This document shows, piece after piece, positions 11,073-22,448 of a stretch of DNA of 64,000 nucleotides. Under the pieces are notes generated by a model, which did no database searches, was not told the DNA's origin, and worked only from the letters and a program-made list of their open reading frames with translations. Source of the stretch: Smallanthus sonchifolius (Eukaryota; Streptophyta; Magnoliopsida; Asterales; Asteraceae); NCBI GenBank assembly GCA_023525975.1, contig CM042030.1, positions 29,320,350 through 29,384,349 of the forward strand, given 5' to 3'. Within the stretch, counting starts at the first letter, position 1. Each line of letters starts with the position of its first letter. A program made the position numbers and the translations under genes.

Positions 11073-11263
11073 CTGTGTAAACACTTCATTGTAAGTGTGC
11101 TTTTTCACTGAGTTTTCAATTGTAATCGTTTATCTGCAAAAGTTTAATACAACAGTGTTCTTAAAAGTATTATTTCTGCCTGTTCGATTACATTTGTGTA
11201 GTTATTGTTTCCGCCAATTTCAACTAAGAACAGAACCATCTTGTAATTTCACGATCCTACAAG

Positions 11264-11275
11264 TGGTATCAGAGC
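11264..11275 (+). other. Primer-binding site, Copia A
   Basis: TGGTATCAGAGC, complementary to the 3' end of plant initiator tRNA-Met, two bases after the LTR end. Sets the plus-strand orientation of the element. Confidence 0.9.
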
Positions 11276-11372
11276 TTTGGCTCAGATTAAACAAACTCAC
11301 ACTTGTTTAATCACTTCTGGTTCTATTCTAAACTTTCTCTTTGATCAAGTCACCCAAAATCACAAAACAAAA

Positions 11373-14203
11373 ATGGCACAAAGCAATGGTTTTGAAGACA
11401 TCGGCAGCATCAACTGACCACCAAGGTTGGTATCTGGGAAAGACTACGACATGTGGAAAAATCGCATGGAAAGCTTCTTCTGTTATCAGGAGTACGGAAT
11501 GTGGAAATCCATCAGGGATGAACCATACACTCCTATGGTAGCCTCTGCTGACTCTGGAGGACCATCAGTCCCGAAGGAGCCCTCCAAGTACTCAGAAGAG
11601 GACATAAAGAAGATGGAGGTGGACTTCAAGGCACTAGGAGCTATCCAAATGTGTCTTCCAAATGAAGTTTTTCATAACTTCAGAAGTTACAAAACTGCTA
11701 AGGAGTTATGGGAGGCTCTTGAGAAGATGTTTGCTGGCTCAGAAGAAGTCAAAGAAAACAGAAGGGACATCCTGAAGCAGCAGTACGAAAACTTCGTCTG
11801 GAAGGAAGGTGAGTCCCTAACTGTTTTATATAACAGATTTACTTATCTTGTAGGTGAGCTGCAGTGCTCAAAGGTGAAACTAGAGAATGAAGATATTCTC
11901 AAAAAGTTCATCACGTATTTACCTAGCTGCTGGACACTCTACACGGTGTCCATTAGAAGAACTGAGAATCTAAAGACTCTCCAAATGACTGAGCTCTTCG
12001 GTATGCTGAAGACTTATGAGCTAGAGATGATTTAGGCAAAAGAACGAAGCTCAAGCTACCAAACAGTTTCAACATCCACCACCACCTCTTCTGCTTTTCA
12101 CTCTGAGCACTCAGGTCCTAGTACTAGCAACTATTATCCTCCCATAGTCACACATCCACAAACTCCCCCTAAAACAAACACATCACCATTTCTTCTTGAA
12201 GCTCCTTCTCAAGCTTCAACCTCCGCTGCTTTTGTTTCTGAAAACTCAAGCAACATGTACTTTATCAAGGAGGATCTTGAGTGCTTACATCCAGATGATT
12301 TAGAAGAAATGGATATACAGCACTCTTATGCCATGCTCTCTATAAGAGCAAAAAGGTTCTACTCTAGAACCGGAAGACCCATTCCAAGCAACAGCTCCAA
12401 CACTAGAGTTGGCTTAGATAAAAGTAAATGGAGATGTTACAACTGTAACCAACTGGGTCATTTTGCTAGAGAATGCAAGGCACCTAGGGCAAACCCTGTT
12501 GAGGATCGAACAAGACAAAGCCAATCTAGACAACAACAGCAACAAGCTACTCCTCCAGCTCAAACTGCAGCTTGTGCAGCTGTTGGAACTTCTGACTTTG
12601 ACTGGAGCTTTCAGTATGAAGATCTGCCTACCAACAACCAAGCCCTTATGACAGATACAACTGAAATACCGCCTCAGGTATATGAACATCTATGTTCCCA
12701 AGCATGTATTGATAAGGTTTTAGGCTACAGAAAGCATAATCAAAACCTCATAGATCAAAATGAAGAGTTTCATCAAATGAAATCTGAATTCAAAAAGGTC
12801 GAAGACAGTTACAAAGAAAAAATGAACTGCCTAAAGAAAGAGATTTCATCATTAAGACATGAACAAACCAATCTTGAAACTCAGATTGATGATCTACTGG
12901 CCATATTAAAAGCTACCAGATCAGAATTGGCAGAATAAAAAGTTCATGTCGAAAAATATGAATTTGCATCCAAAAAGCTGCAAAGACTTTTGGATGCTCA
13001 AATTCATGAAAAGGTAAAAACTGGTCTGGGGTATCATGCTGAACAATATCAAGCCGTTGCACCTCCTGCTGACTACGTTGCCATCCATGAACCAAGCTTC
13101 AATCTTGCAAATCTTGATATGGCCAACAGAAATCTTGATCCTTCTAAGGATGAATCTTTGGTACAAGAATGCACTACCTCATCAGAGTCTGATTCAACTT
13201 GCTCAGACTCCACTGAAACAAGTGAAGCTTCATATTTGGTACAAGTATCCACTACTTCATCTCCTCCTGGTATCAGAGCCCCTAAAGTCATTCTGACTAA
13301 AGATGAAGTCCCTATTATCCACTCAGCACCAGTACCAGCCATTTCAGTACTAGTTCCTACACCATTCAAACAAATCAAAATTAGCTATCCTCCAGAAGAT
13401 AGGAAGCTAAATACTGAAACGGGCCAGTCCTCAACTTCAGTCCAGCCAAGTAAGGTGTTTGACATATGTCATGCGCCTGAAGAGAGGGCTCCATATGTTC
13501 AAAAGACATTGGAAGAAGCTACTTTTGAACACAACAAAGCTCACCCTTGGAATTTCAAAGTCCTTTTCAAAAGAAAGGATTATGTTTATCTTTCAAGGGA
13601 CAAACTGGCAAAATCATGTTTTGTCTGTGGAAAATATAACCACACTGCCAGCACCTGCTTCTACTACCTTCAACAGCAAAAAAACCTCAAGCAACATGCT
13701 TTTGAGAAGACAAAGAAGAACAAACAGGTAAGAAGGTTTGAAGCTAAGACAACTCAATTCAGAAACTCTCTTTCTCCACCAAGGGAGCAGTTGTCAAAAT
13801 CTCTACAATCTTGCATCATCTGTGGTGAATCAGACACTTTGCTGCAAATGGTAAGTTTAATCCTTTCAACCAGATTCTTCTTCCACCCCAAATTATACAA
13901 AAGCCCATTAGTAAGGTGAAGAAGGATAAGCATAAGTCTGTTCTCAAACCATTAGCAGCCAACAAAACTGCTGCGGATCGAGTCAAGCCCAAGCAATCAA
14001 AAGGAAGGCCTTCAGCAGCAAAGTCTGGAGCTGCCCAAGTAAAACCAACAAAATCTGCTGCTATTAAGCCAAAGTCCTCAGATATAATGTCTGCTGCTGA
14101 AAAGGCAAAGAGAGCTGGAAAACCACCAACTCAACAATGGAAGGCAAAGAAACCACCAAGCATCATCATCGGTTCAGTTGAATGCGTCTATCCTTTGTTG
14201 TAA
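11373..14203 (+). pseudogene. gag: Copia A gag, broken
   Basis: One long reading frame of about 940 codons for the capsid/nucleocapsid protein. The ATG at 11373 opens it; a UBN2-type gag domain lies at about codons 20-220, a CCHC zinc knuckle (CYNCNQLGHFAREC) near 12435-12475, a coiled coil near 12740-12930, a second Cys-rich CFVCGKYNHTASTC motif near 13620, and a basic K/A-rich tail. In-frame stops: TGA 11415, TAG 12033, TAA 12936; a frameshift near 13850 moves the tail to another frame. Gag in a pol-bearing relative would run on into protease (as at 47292 in Copia B); here sequence after 14203 turns into non-coding repeats, so pol is missing. No functional product expected from this copy. 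Confidence 0.85.
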
Positions 14204-14785
14204 ATATGTATGCCCTCTGCTGTAAATAAAAGTTATAAGTCAGCAGCATCCTTTTGGCTGCTGACAGGTCTAATTTTCAGCAGCAAAGAATTTACCCCTG
14301 GCTGCTTTAACTTATCAGAAGGAACAAGTTTCCTGCAGATAGCTTTAAGGCTGTCAGCAGCAACATCCTTGCTGCAGATCATTGCATCTATCAGCAGCAA
14401 TTAAGTCTGCTGCTGACAAACTTAACCTTCCGCAGCAACCAAAGTTGCAGCGGACATGCTCATTCATCCACCACAACCAAGTTTGCTGCTGATGGATAAA
14501 TTTAAGTCCAAATTAACTTTTACCCGCTGTAAAAGATATTAACGTCAGTCTTTACCATGACTGCCTCGGTGTATTACAGCTGTAACAATAAAAAGTAAAT
14601 AAGGTTGTACTGTACAAGTTATTTTGCTTTTTCTCTCCTCTACGTTATAAGAACAAATCAAATTTTCTTTATCACCTCTTCACATTCAATTCAACCCTAA
14701 GTCCCCACCACATTCAAAGCTCTCCATATTCTCCATATTCTCAAGTCTCCACCATACTCAAACCATCCCTCAAAAATCAAAGGCT
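14204..14785 (+). promoter_or_regulatory. Leader of the extra ORF with degenerate palindromes
   Basis: Non-coding. From 14237 to 14480 the CAGCAGC and GCTGCTG arms of the Copia A palindrome recur in imperfect inverted pairs (for example CCGCAGCAACCAAAGTTGC at 14431). The stretch 14620-14785 is pyrimidine-rich, resembling a plant 5' UTR, with CTCCATATTC repeated twice (near 14724). The same motif family in the LTR and before the second ORF suggests a shared regulatory role; that is inference. Confidence 0.6.
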
Positions 14786-17700
14786 ATGACAGATATCAAC
14801 AACCCAGATGACAAGTTTTCCCCATACCATAACCTAAAAGCATACCTTACCAAAGGAAAGAAATCCGAAGGATTTGACGATATGATCGATTTCTTATGTC
14901 GATCAAAGATCTACTTTGCCCTCACCACCAACCCTACCATATATATCCCTCATATGGAGGATTTATGGAGTACCGCCGTCTACTCAACCAAACAGGGAAT
15001 TCCCCAAATTAAAGCCAAAGTAGACGGCAAGAATATCACCATTTTGGAAGCTACACTCAGAAAACATCTTAAGCTTCAAGATGAGGGAGCAGCCATCTCA
15101 TACTCGAAGGACGAATACATGAGGACCTTTGTCTCCATTGGATATGGAAATCAAACCGAGTATACGATCGAGAAGGCGCTGATGGGCCCTCCATGGAAGT
15201 ATCTCCGCCACACTCTTCTCCAATGCATATCTCAGAAGAGGAGTGGATGGCATCAGGTGAGCTCTGCACTTGCCTCCGCCTTCCATGGTATGGTCACTAA
15301 CCAAGGCTTTAACTTTGCACACCTCATCTTTGAGGGTTTGAGATATAACCTTCAAGAGGGTGCAAAGCAACAATTTTTTATGTATCCAAGATTCTTGTAG
15401 GAAGTTTTCAATCAAGAACTAAAAGAACTTTCAAAACCTGCAAGAATATATATCATGTTGGGTCATAAAAATAACATTTTTCAAAGCATGAGGACTGTTT
15501 CCAAAAAGTTCTCGGCGGTCAATGTTCCATTGTTATCTACAATGCTGAACATGCAAAGAACCCTGGGTAACAGTTCAGCAATCCCAGCTGATACTGATCC
15601 CACACCCTCCACCTCACATCCTGAACAACAATCTGCTTCTACCATTCGAACCCCTGTGCAAACAACTAAGGATGCACATGCACAAAAATTACTTACACCT
15701 CTTTTGGATGTTATCGTTCAACCGGAACACAAGGCCCCGGTTGTAACAACATATACCAGAAAAAGGGGTAAGAGAACTCCTTCTCTTGCCTCCAAGGCCC
15801 AAACCCAACCTAACAGCCCTCACTCAGAATCCTAACATTCTGGTGAGAATATCATAAGGGAAAGCCACATTATTAGGGAGACATCTTCGGATGTCTCTCT
15901 ATTAGGATCAGGATCACTTCTCGGATCTGTAGAACAGCCCCCTGAGCCCTTCCTTTCTCTTCTGAACTTAAGTGTTGAGGAACCTGATCAAGATGATGTA
16001 CCTTCTCCAACTACCACTATCTCGGAGGTACTGATTGATCTTACTTCCAACACACCCAACCCAAGTTCTTCTACCCTGAAGGTCCACTCTAGGAGTTATG
16101 AAAGAGTGGATGTGGAAGAGGCTGTCACTACTGCTGGTCCATCAAATGACCAGGAGGATAGTGACAACATTGCTAAGACCTCAACCACGACAACTCACAG
16201 TGAGGATGCTTCCTTGGAAACTCCCCTCACTGAGAGGAATCCTAGGCGCCAAGAAACCATGGGTGATGGGGATGAAGAGGCTAGGCCTAAGACCCCATCT
16301 GGGTCCAAGGATTCCACAACTGTGGATGAGGACAGACTGAAACTTCATAACTTGGAATTGACGGCCAGGGTGGCTATGCTAGAGGCTGAAGTGTCCAAAC
16401 TAAGACACCAAGTCTCTATGCATGAAGCCCATCAATGCCCAACTATACCCTCTCCCTCTCTTGTATCAGTGGGCACCCAAACTGATGCTTACTTGTCGAC
16501 TGATGCAACCAAAACGGGGGAGATGGTTCCAATGGAGGAAGACACAGAAAGTCTTGACGGCTGGATTCAAGAGCAGGTTGAAATTCAAAGCTCACTATTC
16601 AAGCCAGCTTTTATACAGGTTCATGACTTGCCAGTTTCAGATAACGAAGAAGAAGAGACATCTGAAGACTGGAAGTTAGTCGTCAAGGCTGTTGATGAGG
16701 TGCTGAATGAAGCTGAAGACAAAGAACAAAAATATAAAACTTTCAGCATCCTCCCTGAAGCAGCAGCTATCATAAGTCAATCCATTCCCCCCAACTCTTT
16801 CAAACTTCACAGAAGCTAGAATTTGACTCCATTCTAGCTTGGGGGTATGATGGATCAGCTGAAAGATTTTGGATTGGATGGGAGTTTAGTGGAGTAGAAG
16901 AGCTAAACTGGAACTCTCTCATTGCCCTCCAAGTCCTACAACTGTATTTAACTAACTGCATCAACACTTCATCAGATCTCTCAGCAGAACTTGCCATTGG
17001 TAGGTTCTATGACTTGATGGAGGATAATCTACCCAACTTACCCAACTTCGAAAGACTCATACAAACAGCAAAACGATTAGCTTATCCTGAATCTTCAGCA
17101 GCAGCAGGAAGAAGACTGACTCCTAGAAGCCTTGAAATAATAAGGAGCAGTCTTCTCACTGAAGAAGAAGTTCTGTGCCTAAGAAGATTCTTGTATGACT
17201 TCTTAGTCAAGGACTTGGATGTGCTAGGATGGGTGAGCATTAAGTCTTTTGAACACACTCTACTACTAAGCAACGGCTCCTCTCTCATCATCAACACCAG
17301 GAACATCCTACAACTGCCTACAGACTTTCTCTACAAGATCTTTGAACTCAGAGCAAATATCTGCAATGTCAACTCCCTGGAAAGCCAAGCAATGATAGCC
17401 ACTATCAGAGCCCACCTTGAACAGGAAGGAAGGATTGCTGAGGAAGTATATGTGTCAAACTCTGACACTGACTCTGACTCAGCTTCCCCTCGAGTAGACA
17501 TCTTTTCTGCAGCTTATGGGTCAAGGTCCGCTGTTCAAAGATTTCTGCATGAATTAGCAAGTTCTGAGTGCCAATCAGATGAAGATAAGGACCTTCCCTT
17601 GTCAACCTCTCAAGGTGCCAATGAAGCTGAGGCTGAGATCCCAATAGCAGCACCATCATTTGCTGTTGTGGTCAGTGAAGCCGAAGCAGAGGCATCCAAT

Positions 17701-19092
17701 ATAAACAAGGGAAAGGGAATTATGACAGATGAAGATGAAGAGAGGTTGCTAAGAGAGAAAAGAGAGAGGGAAGAGGAGAGAAGAAGAAGAGAAGAAGAGG
17801 AGATGACTGACATTAAAAAGGCTCAAGAAAGAAAAACAGCCATTCTCCTCAGAGAACAAACCATCCAGCTGTATGCTAGACAACTGGATGAACTGAAAAG
17901 AATGATTCCTGTAGTTGACCAGATTGAAGAAGATGCAGCTCTTGCTCTTCAACTGCAGGAACAATTTAACAGAGAAGAGGAAGAATTGGAGAAGAAGAAG
18001 AAAGAAGAAGCTAAGTTCAGAATAACCGATTCTGAACTAGCCAAAGAAATGAGGGAGGAGTGGGTAAAGGCTCTAGTTTCTCAAGGTGAGGATGCAGACT
18101 ATCTTGAGAAACTATCAAACAAAGAAATATACAGAGCGTTCATGGGTCAGCAAGGTCAATTGGCAAAGAAGAAACAGGCTGAAGAAGAAGAAAAAGTCAA
18201 ACATAAGTCCAAAAAGACCATTGCCTTTAATAAACGGACCCATGAAGAAAGGAAAGTCATGATTAACTTCCTTAAGGCTAGAGGAGAAAGTGGACAGAGG
18301 CTAGGTCCCATGAACTTCATGAACCTGCAAGCCCTCTACTTCAAAGTCAAGAAGGATGAGGAAGAAAGATTGGGGAAGAAGGGCTCCAAGAAAAGGGTAC
18401 CTATTCAGGAAGAAGAAGAAACAAAAGCAAAGAAACCCAAGCCTTCTCCCTCACCTACCTCTTCCTTAGTCCAACAACCTTCCACTCTACTCCCCAAACC
18501 TTCCACTCCTCCACCCAAAAAGTCCAAACCATCCCACCCAGCTCCCACTCATCAATAGCCTCCCTTGAAGAAATCCAAACCCACACCTAAACCAGAAGAC
18601 TCAAGAGACATAGTTGACTGGGTCTATAATCCACAGGATCAAAGGTTTGAGATCTTCAGGGGGAGAACTGAAAGAAGAAGATCTATCTACAGATATGTTG
18701 ATGAAGTTCTGTAATTGTCAGATTCAGATCTTGGCAAAATTTTGGAGCTGGGTGAAGCTCATGAGCCTGCAAATGAGGGTGGGAAACGTCTTGTGCTAGC
18801 CATCAAGCACTACTTCAACCCTAATAAAGATGTGATCATTGACATCAAACCACTCAAGTCCCACTATCCATTTGTAAGTTGGTCCTATAATGCTGATTTG
18901 GATGAGTTCACTTTAACTGATGTAAGGAAGCAGAAGATGAGATGTTCAAGCAAAACAATCTACAAAATGCCACATAAAGACATCAAGACTCTGTCTGCAC
19001 TTCCACTGAACAATCCCAGCAAGGATCCAAGAGGCTATGAGGTTGAAAGGATAGTCAGCCACATGCAAAAGCTTCAGCAGCAAAGTGATTAG
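14786..19092 (+). pseudogene. Copia A extra ORF in env position (about 1430 codons), broken
   Basis: Reads as one protein interrupted by stops TAG 15398, TAA 15833, TAG 18556, TAA 18712 and one frameshift near 16800. The N-terminal 210 residues form a domain also found in Copia B (52936 onward): blocks ending in GFDDMIDFLCRS, NPTIYIPHMEDLW, a LLQCIS block, NQGFNFAHLIFEG and FMYPRF. Then follow a P/S/T-rich stretch, an acidic coiled-coil region (16106-16790), a second alpha-helical part, a long E/K/R coiled coil (17720-18250) and a Pro/Lys-rich tail, then a short globular end (18715-19092). I see no signal peptide or transmembrane segment, so it is not a typical envelope protein. I recall similar ORFs in Asteraceae annotated under unrelated names. 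Function unknown. Confidence 0.75.
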
Positions 19093-19110
19093 AAGAATTT
19101 TGGTTGCATC

Positions 19111-19125
19111 AGTCTAGGTGGAGTT
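19111..19125 (+). other. Polypurine tract, Copia A (weak)
   Basis: AGTCTAGGTGGAGTT directly before the right LTR. The purine run is short for a plus-strand primer, possibly eroded by mutation. Confidence 0.5.
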
Positions 19126-19950
19126 TGTAGAACCAAAGACTGATTGCTACTAAATTATTCTAAGTACAAATGCTGCTGATAGGCTTATCAGCAGCATTCA
19201 ACACATGTTGCTGCTGATAGGCTTATCATCAGCATTCAACACAAGTTGCTGCTGTTAGGCTTATCAACAGCATTCAACAGCAGCATTCAACACATGTTGC
19301 TGCTGATAGGCTTATCATCAGCATTCAACACAAGTTGCTGCTGTTAGGCTTATCAACAACATTCAACACTTGTTGCTGCTGATAGGCTTATCAGCAGCGT
19401 TCAACACAAGTTGCTGCTGATAGGCTTATCAGCAGCATCATTCTCATTCTTGCTGCTGATAGCTGTGTTCCTTAGAGACAAATCGTTGCAGCTGACTATC
19501 CATGCCAAGCGTCACTGACAACTTTCTACAAAAGCGACTGACACACTCAAAATAGAAGGAACCTTAATGGTGCAACCAATGACGGACGACAATGCTCTTC
19601 TCCAAGCATGCAAACAATGATGAATAAAGAAAACGCTTCAATAAAGTTAGCTAGTTTAGCTTTAACGTGTATTATTAGCTTTTGTATAAAAGATCAACGG
19701 TCTGTGTTAGATCTGATCCTTAGAATCAAGGGTCTGTCTTGATTCTAAGTTAGTATAAATACTGTGTAAACACTTCAATGTAAGTGTGCTTCTTCACTGA
19801 GTTTTCAATTGTAATCGTTTATCTGCAAAAGCTTAATACAACAGTGTTATTAAAAGTATTCTTTCTGCCTGTTCGATTACATTTGTGTAGTTATTGTTTC
19901 CGCCAATTTCAATTAAGAACAGAACCATCTTGTAATTTCACGATCCTACA
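19126..19950 (+). repeat. Copia A right LTR
   Basis: 825 bp, same ends as the left LTR, followed by the target duplication AAATC. Contains seven palindrome units plus a half-site against six plus a half-site in the left LTR, which explains most of the length difference. Confidence 0.92.
19171..19462. repeat. Copia A palindrome array, seven units plus a half
   Basis: Same units as at 10533-10773, with more mutations in the arms (GTTAGGCTTATCAACAG variants) and an irregular spacing near 19265-19285 where a spacer is partly duplicated. Shows copy-number change after insertion. Confidence 0.9.
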
Positions 19951-19955
19951 AAATC

Positions 19956-20639
19956 ATAACCTCATAATGTAACGTCATAAGATAACATCATCACATAAGT
20001 CAACATGAACCGAATCTGCGCCTTCTCGTAACCGTCATTTCCATACATTGTGGGTTGGCGGAGAAACCCCGAGGCACGCCACCACTAGGCCCTTCAACAC
20101 CGTACATGTCCTTCGGGCGGAGAAACCTAGGGCCCGATACCTTAAAGCCCTTCGACACTAACCAGTACCTTAGGCACTATTTTCCCGCAAAGAATAGTAC
20201 CTTCAATCGGGATCTCTGTAATCCCATTGGTGACCGTCATCACCCCATCATCAACCAGTTGTATAACTATTAGCCAGCCACAAAGGCCCCCCATAAGGGT
20301 AAGGCCCATACATACATACATATCCTAGCTCCCGTAGGAACTCATGGCAGATTCGTTCATTTGTGACTTTCATAAAACCTTTACCTCATCTCAGTTAAAT
20401 CATTCGTACGTTTTATTAAACAAAACATCATTTCATTCGTAAACCTTTCGTAAACTTCATTTAGCCAAACATTTCATAAACATCATCTTGTAAACATCAT
20501 TTCATAAACGTCATCTCGTAAACATCATTTTTGTAAAACGTCATTTCGTATGTATGCTCACCAGCCCAAAAACATTAATTAAAACATTAAAAAAAGGGCT
20601 TCTAGAACTCACCAGTCTATCGATACTCAACCCGAAGTC
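19956..20639 (-). mobile_element. Gypsy LTR fragment G4, right piece
   Basis: Continues 10241-10487 after removal of Copia A. It contains a short tandem array of AAACATCATTT/AAACGTCATTT units (about 20455-20550) and a region like the middle of the G1/G3 LTRs. It ends abruptly at 20639, where the G0 LTR starts; bases 20635-20639 (AAGTC) would be the G0 target duplication, with the partner lost. Confidence 0.6.
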
Positions 20640-20929
20640 TGTCACACCCCCAACGATTGGTTCATTACACAATAGCAGAAGCTGTAATAGTGATTTCTAA
20701 GACTTGATTACATATACAATTACTAAAACCATGTAATACAATGTTCTAGGTTCTTCTAGATCAACGATAGACTTGAGACTTGATATTCTATGTCCTTCCA
20801 GCTACTTGGAACTAATCCAACATAGCTAGCCTATTCCAACCGCGCCATGGCTAAGGGTTACCTGAGAAACATACTTGAAAATGTCAACACAATGGTTATT
20901 GTGTTCACAGAGTTGTGATTTATTCTGGC

Positions 20930-21098
20930 TTAACCGTCATAAAATAAGTAGTTTTCGCCCAAAAATGTATCCATGCTTAACCGTCATAAAGTAGTTTTCA
21001 CTCGAAAATGTATCCATGACTTAACCGTCATAAAATAAGTAGTTTTCACCCGAAAACGTATCTATGACTTAACCGTCAAAAAATAAGTAGTTTTAATT
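20930..21098. repeat. Four tandem repeats of about 46 bp in the G0 LTR
   Basis: The phrase TTAACCGTCATAAAATAAGT with a following TAGTTTTC and AATGTATCCATG part recurs at 20930, 20977, 21021 and 21069 with small changes. It lies near the LTR 3' end (minus orientation), so probably in R or U5. Confidence 0.8.
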
Positions 21099-21211
21099 CT
21101 AAACGCATATGATAAATGAAACAAGTGTTATACATCCATTCGTAAGCTAGCTAGGCTTACAAATACCTATGTTCATACATGAAACCGTAACCAAACCATC
21201 ACAAATGAATG

Positions 21212-21231
21212 CCCCCCCCCCCCCCCCCCCC
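21212..21231. repeat. 20-base poly-C tract
   Basis: Twenty consecutive C residues between AATG and GGCTAAACC. Such a long C run is rare in plant DNA; the exact length may be a sequencing or assembly artefact. Confidence 0.85.
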
Positions 21232-22298
21232 GGCTAAACCACGAGAATAAGACAATATGCGGTCATTCGGCCTTGTAGACCCCCGGTTAGCGCGACTAAC
21301 CATTATCCATAGAATCCCAGGCTAAGACCATAGCTAATGGTTACAAAAAGTGTTAATCCGGGGACTTTAAGCGCTATATTGTTCCTCATGTACAACATAA
21401 TGTTAGTGTCTTGTTTCATTGTTATCATATAAAAAATGTTTGCAATGTTTTCTCAAGTGTATAAAACAACAAAGTTTCCAAATGTATTAAACAATAATGT
21501 AATACATAATATGTAAGTATGTTTCTCCCCCGCAGTTTACAAAACATTAAAAAACAAAAAGGGGGCTGTGAAACTCAACTTGTGTCCGATGAAATCCTAG
21601 CAAATAACAATGTGCTAAAAGTTCCTGTCTATCCGTACCCTAATCACACAAGGGTACTAATGTGTTAAGACTACCCGTCTTAAATGCAAGTTGTTCACCT
21701 GACCTAATGAATCCCGTTAAGTACGTCTTTGTTTATTAAAACAATGTTTTCGTGTGACGAATCATTGGTGATTATTTTTCTAGTCTTGACGCTTATATAT
21801 TTTCCGAGTAAATATTAAGTTTCCATATTGGTGACTTGTTAGGTGTACCAAAATAAATATTATTTTTGCGATAACTCATAATATATTTATATTATGATCA
21901 CGTATAAACATATAATTATTTCTTACCAATAATTATATGCAATTATTTGTTCTGAACGACATTTACTAACTTGTTTTTATTCAACATGCATTTATTTATA
22001 CCAATATATGCATACAAATATTTCCAACATTTCAACGGGTGTTTAAATATTAACATGCGATCATTTATTCATTTTTAACCGAACGCACTTAGATTTCTTG
22101 TATTCATGACAACGTCCTATGTTATCATCTATAAGCAACTTATAAACATATGAATGATTTCCATCATCTAGTTACTCCATTACTCATCCCGAGTTAATAT
22201 TTTTTCCATCATTCACACATATATGTATAGTATGACTTCTATTTATATATATTTACATGCATATTATTTCTAGTTTTACAACCTATGATCATGCACCC

Positions 22299-22311
22299 AT
22301 ATATATATATA

Positions 22312-22376
<65 letters not shown>

Positions 22377-22448
22377 CGGTTTCTAAACATGCATACATAT
22401 CTTTATATATATATATATTCCGGTTTCTAAACATGCATACATATCTTT
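22299..22448. repeat. (TA)n microsatellite with adjacent direct repeat
   Basis: A nearly pure AT dinucleotide run (22299-22374) is followed by two copies of a segment beginning ATTCCGGTTTCTAAACATGC (about 22373 and 22415), each ending in an AT run. Likely replication slippage inside the G0 LTR. Confidence 0.85.

Larger units (their letters stand above)
10488..11261 (+). repeat. Copia A left LTR
   Basis: 774 bp, TGTAGAACC to GATCCTACA, directly before the primer-binding site. Contains the palindrome array (10533-10773) and a TATA box at 11065-11072. Near-copy of 19126-19950. Confidence 0.92.
10488..19950 (+). mobile_element. Ty1/Copia element A: gag plus extra ORF, no pol
   Basis: A complete insertion of 9463 bp: two LTRs starting TGTAGAACC and ending CCTACA, flanked by AAATC at 10483-10487 and 19951-19955. 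A primer-binding site for tRNA-Met follows the left LTR. Gag (11373-14203) and a very long extra ORF (14786-19092) are present, both broken by stops. Nothing between them or elsewhere encodes protease, integrase, reverse transcriptase or RNase H, so mobility must have depended on another element's pol. LTRs differ in length (774 and 825 bp) and at scattered bases, so the insertion is not recent. Confidence 0.9.

Noticed and set aside
14786..19092. Extra ORF as a retroviral envelope gene
   Set aside because: Position fits, but there is no signal peptide, transmembrane segment or furin-like site; the protein is coiled-coil and acidic.
10488..19950. Hidden pol genes in Copia A
   Set aside because: Searched for the YVDD, DSGCSRHM, SDNG and SDSDFGG type motifs in the frames of this interval and found none.
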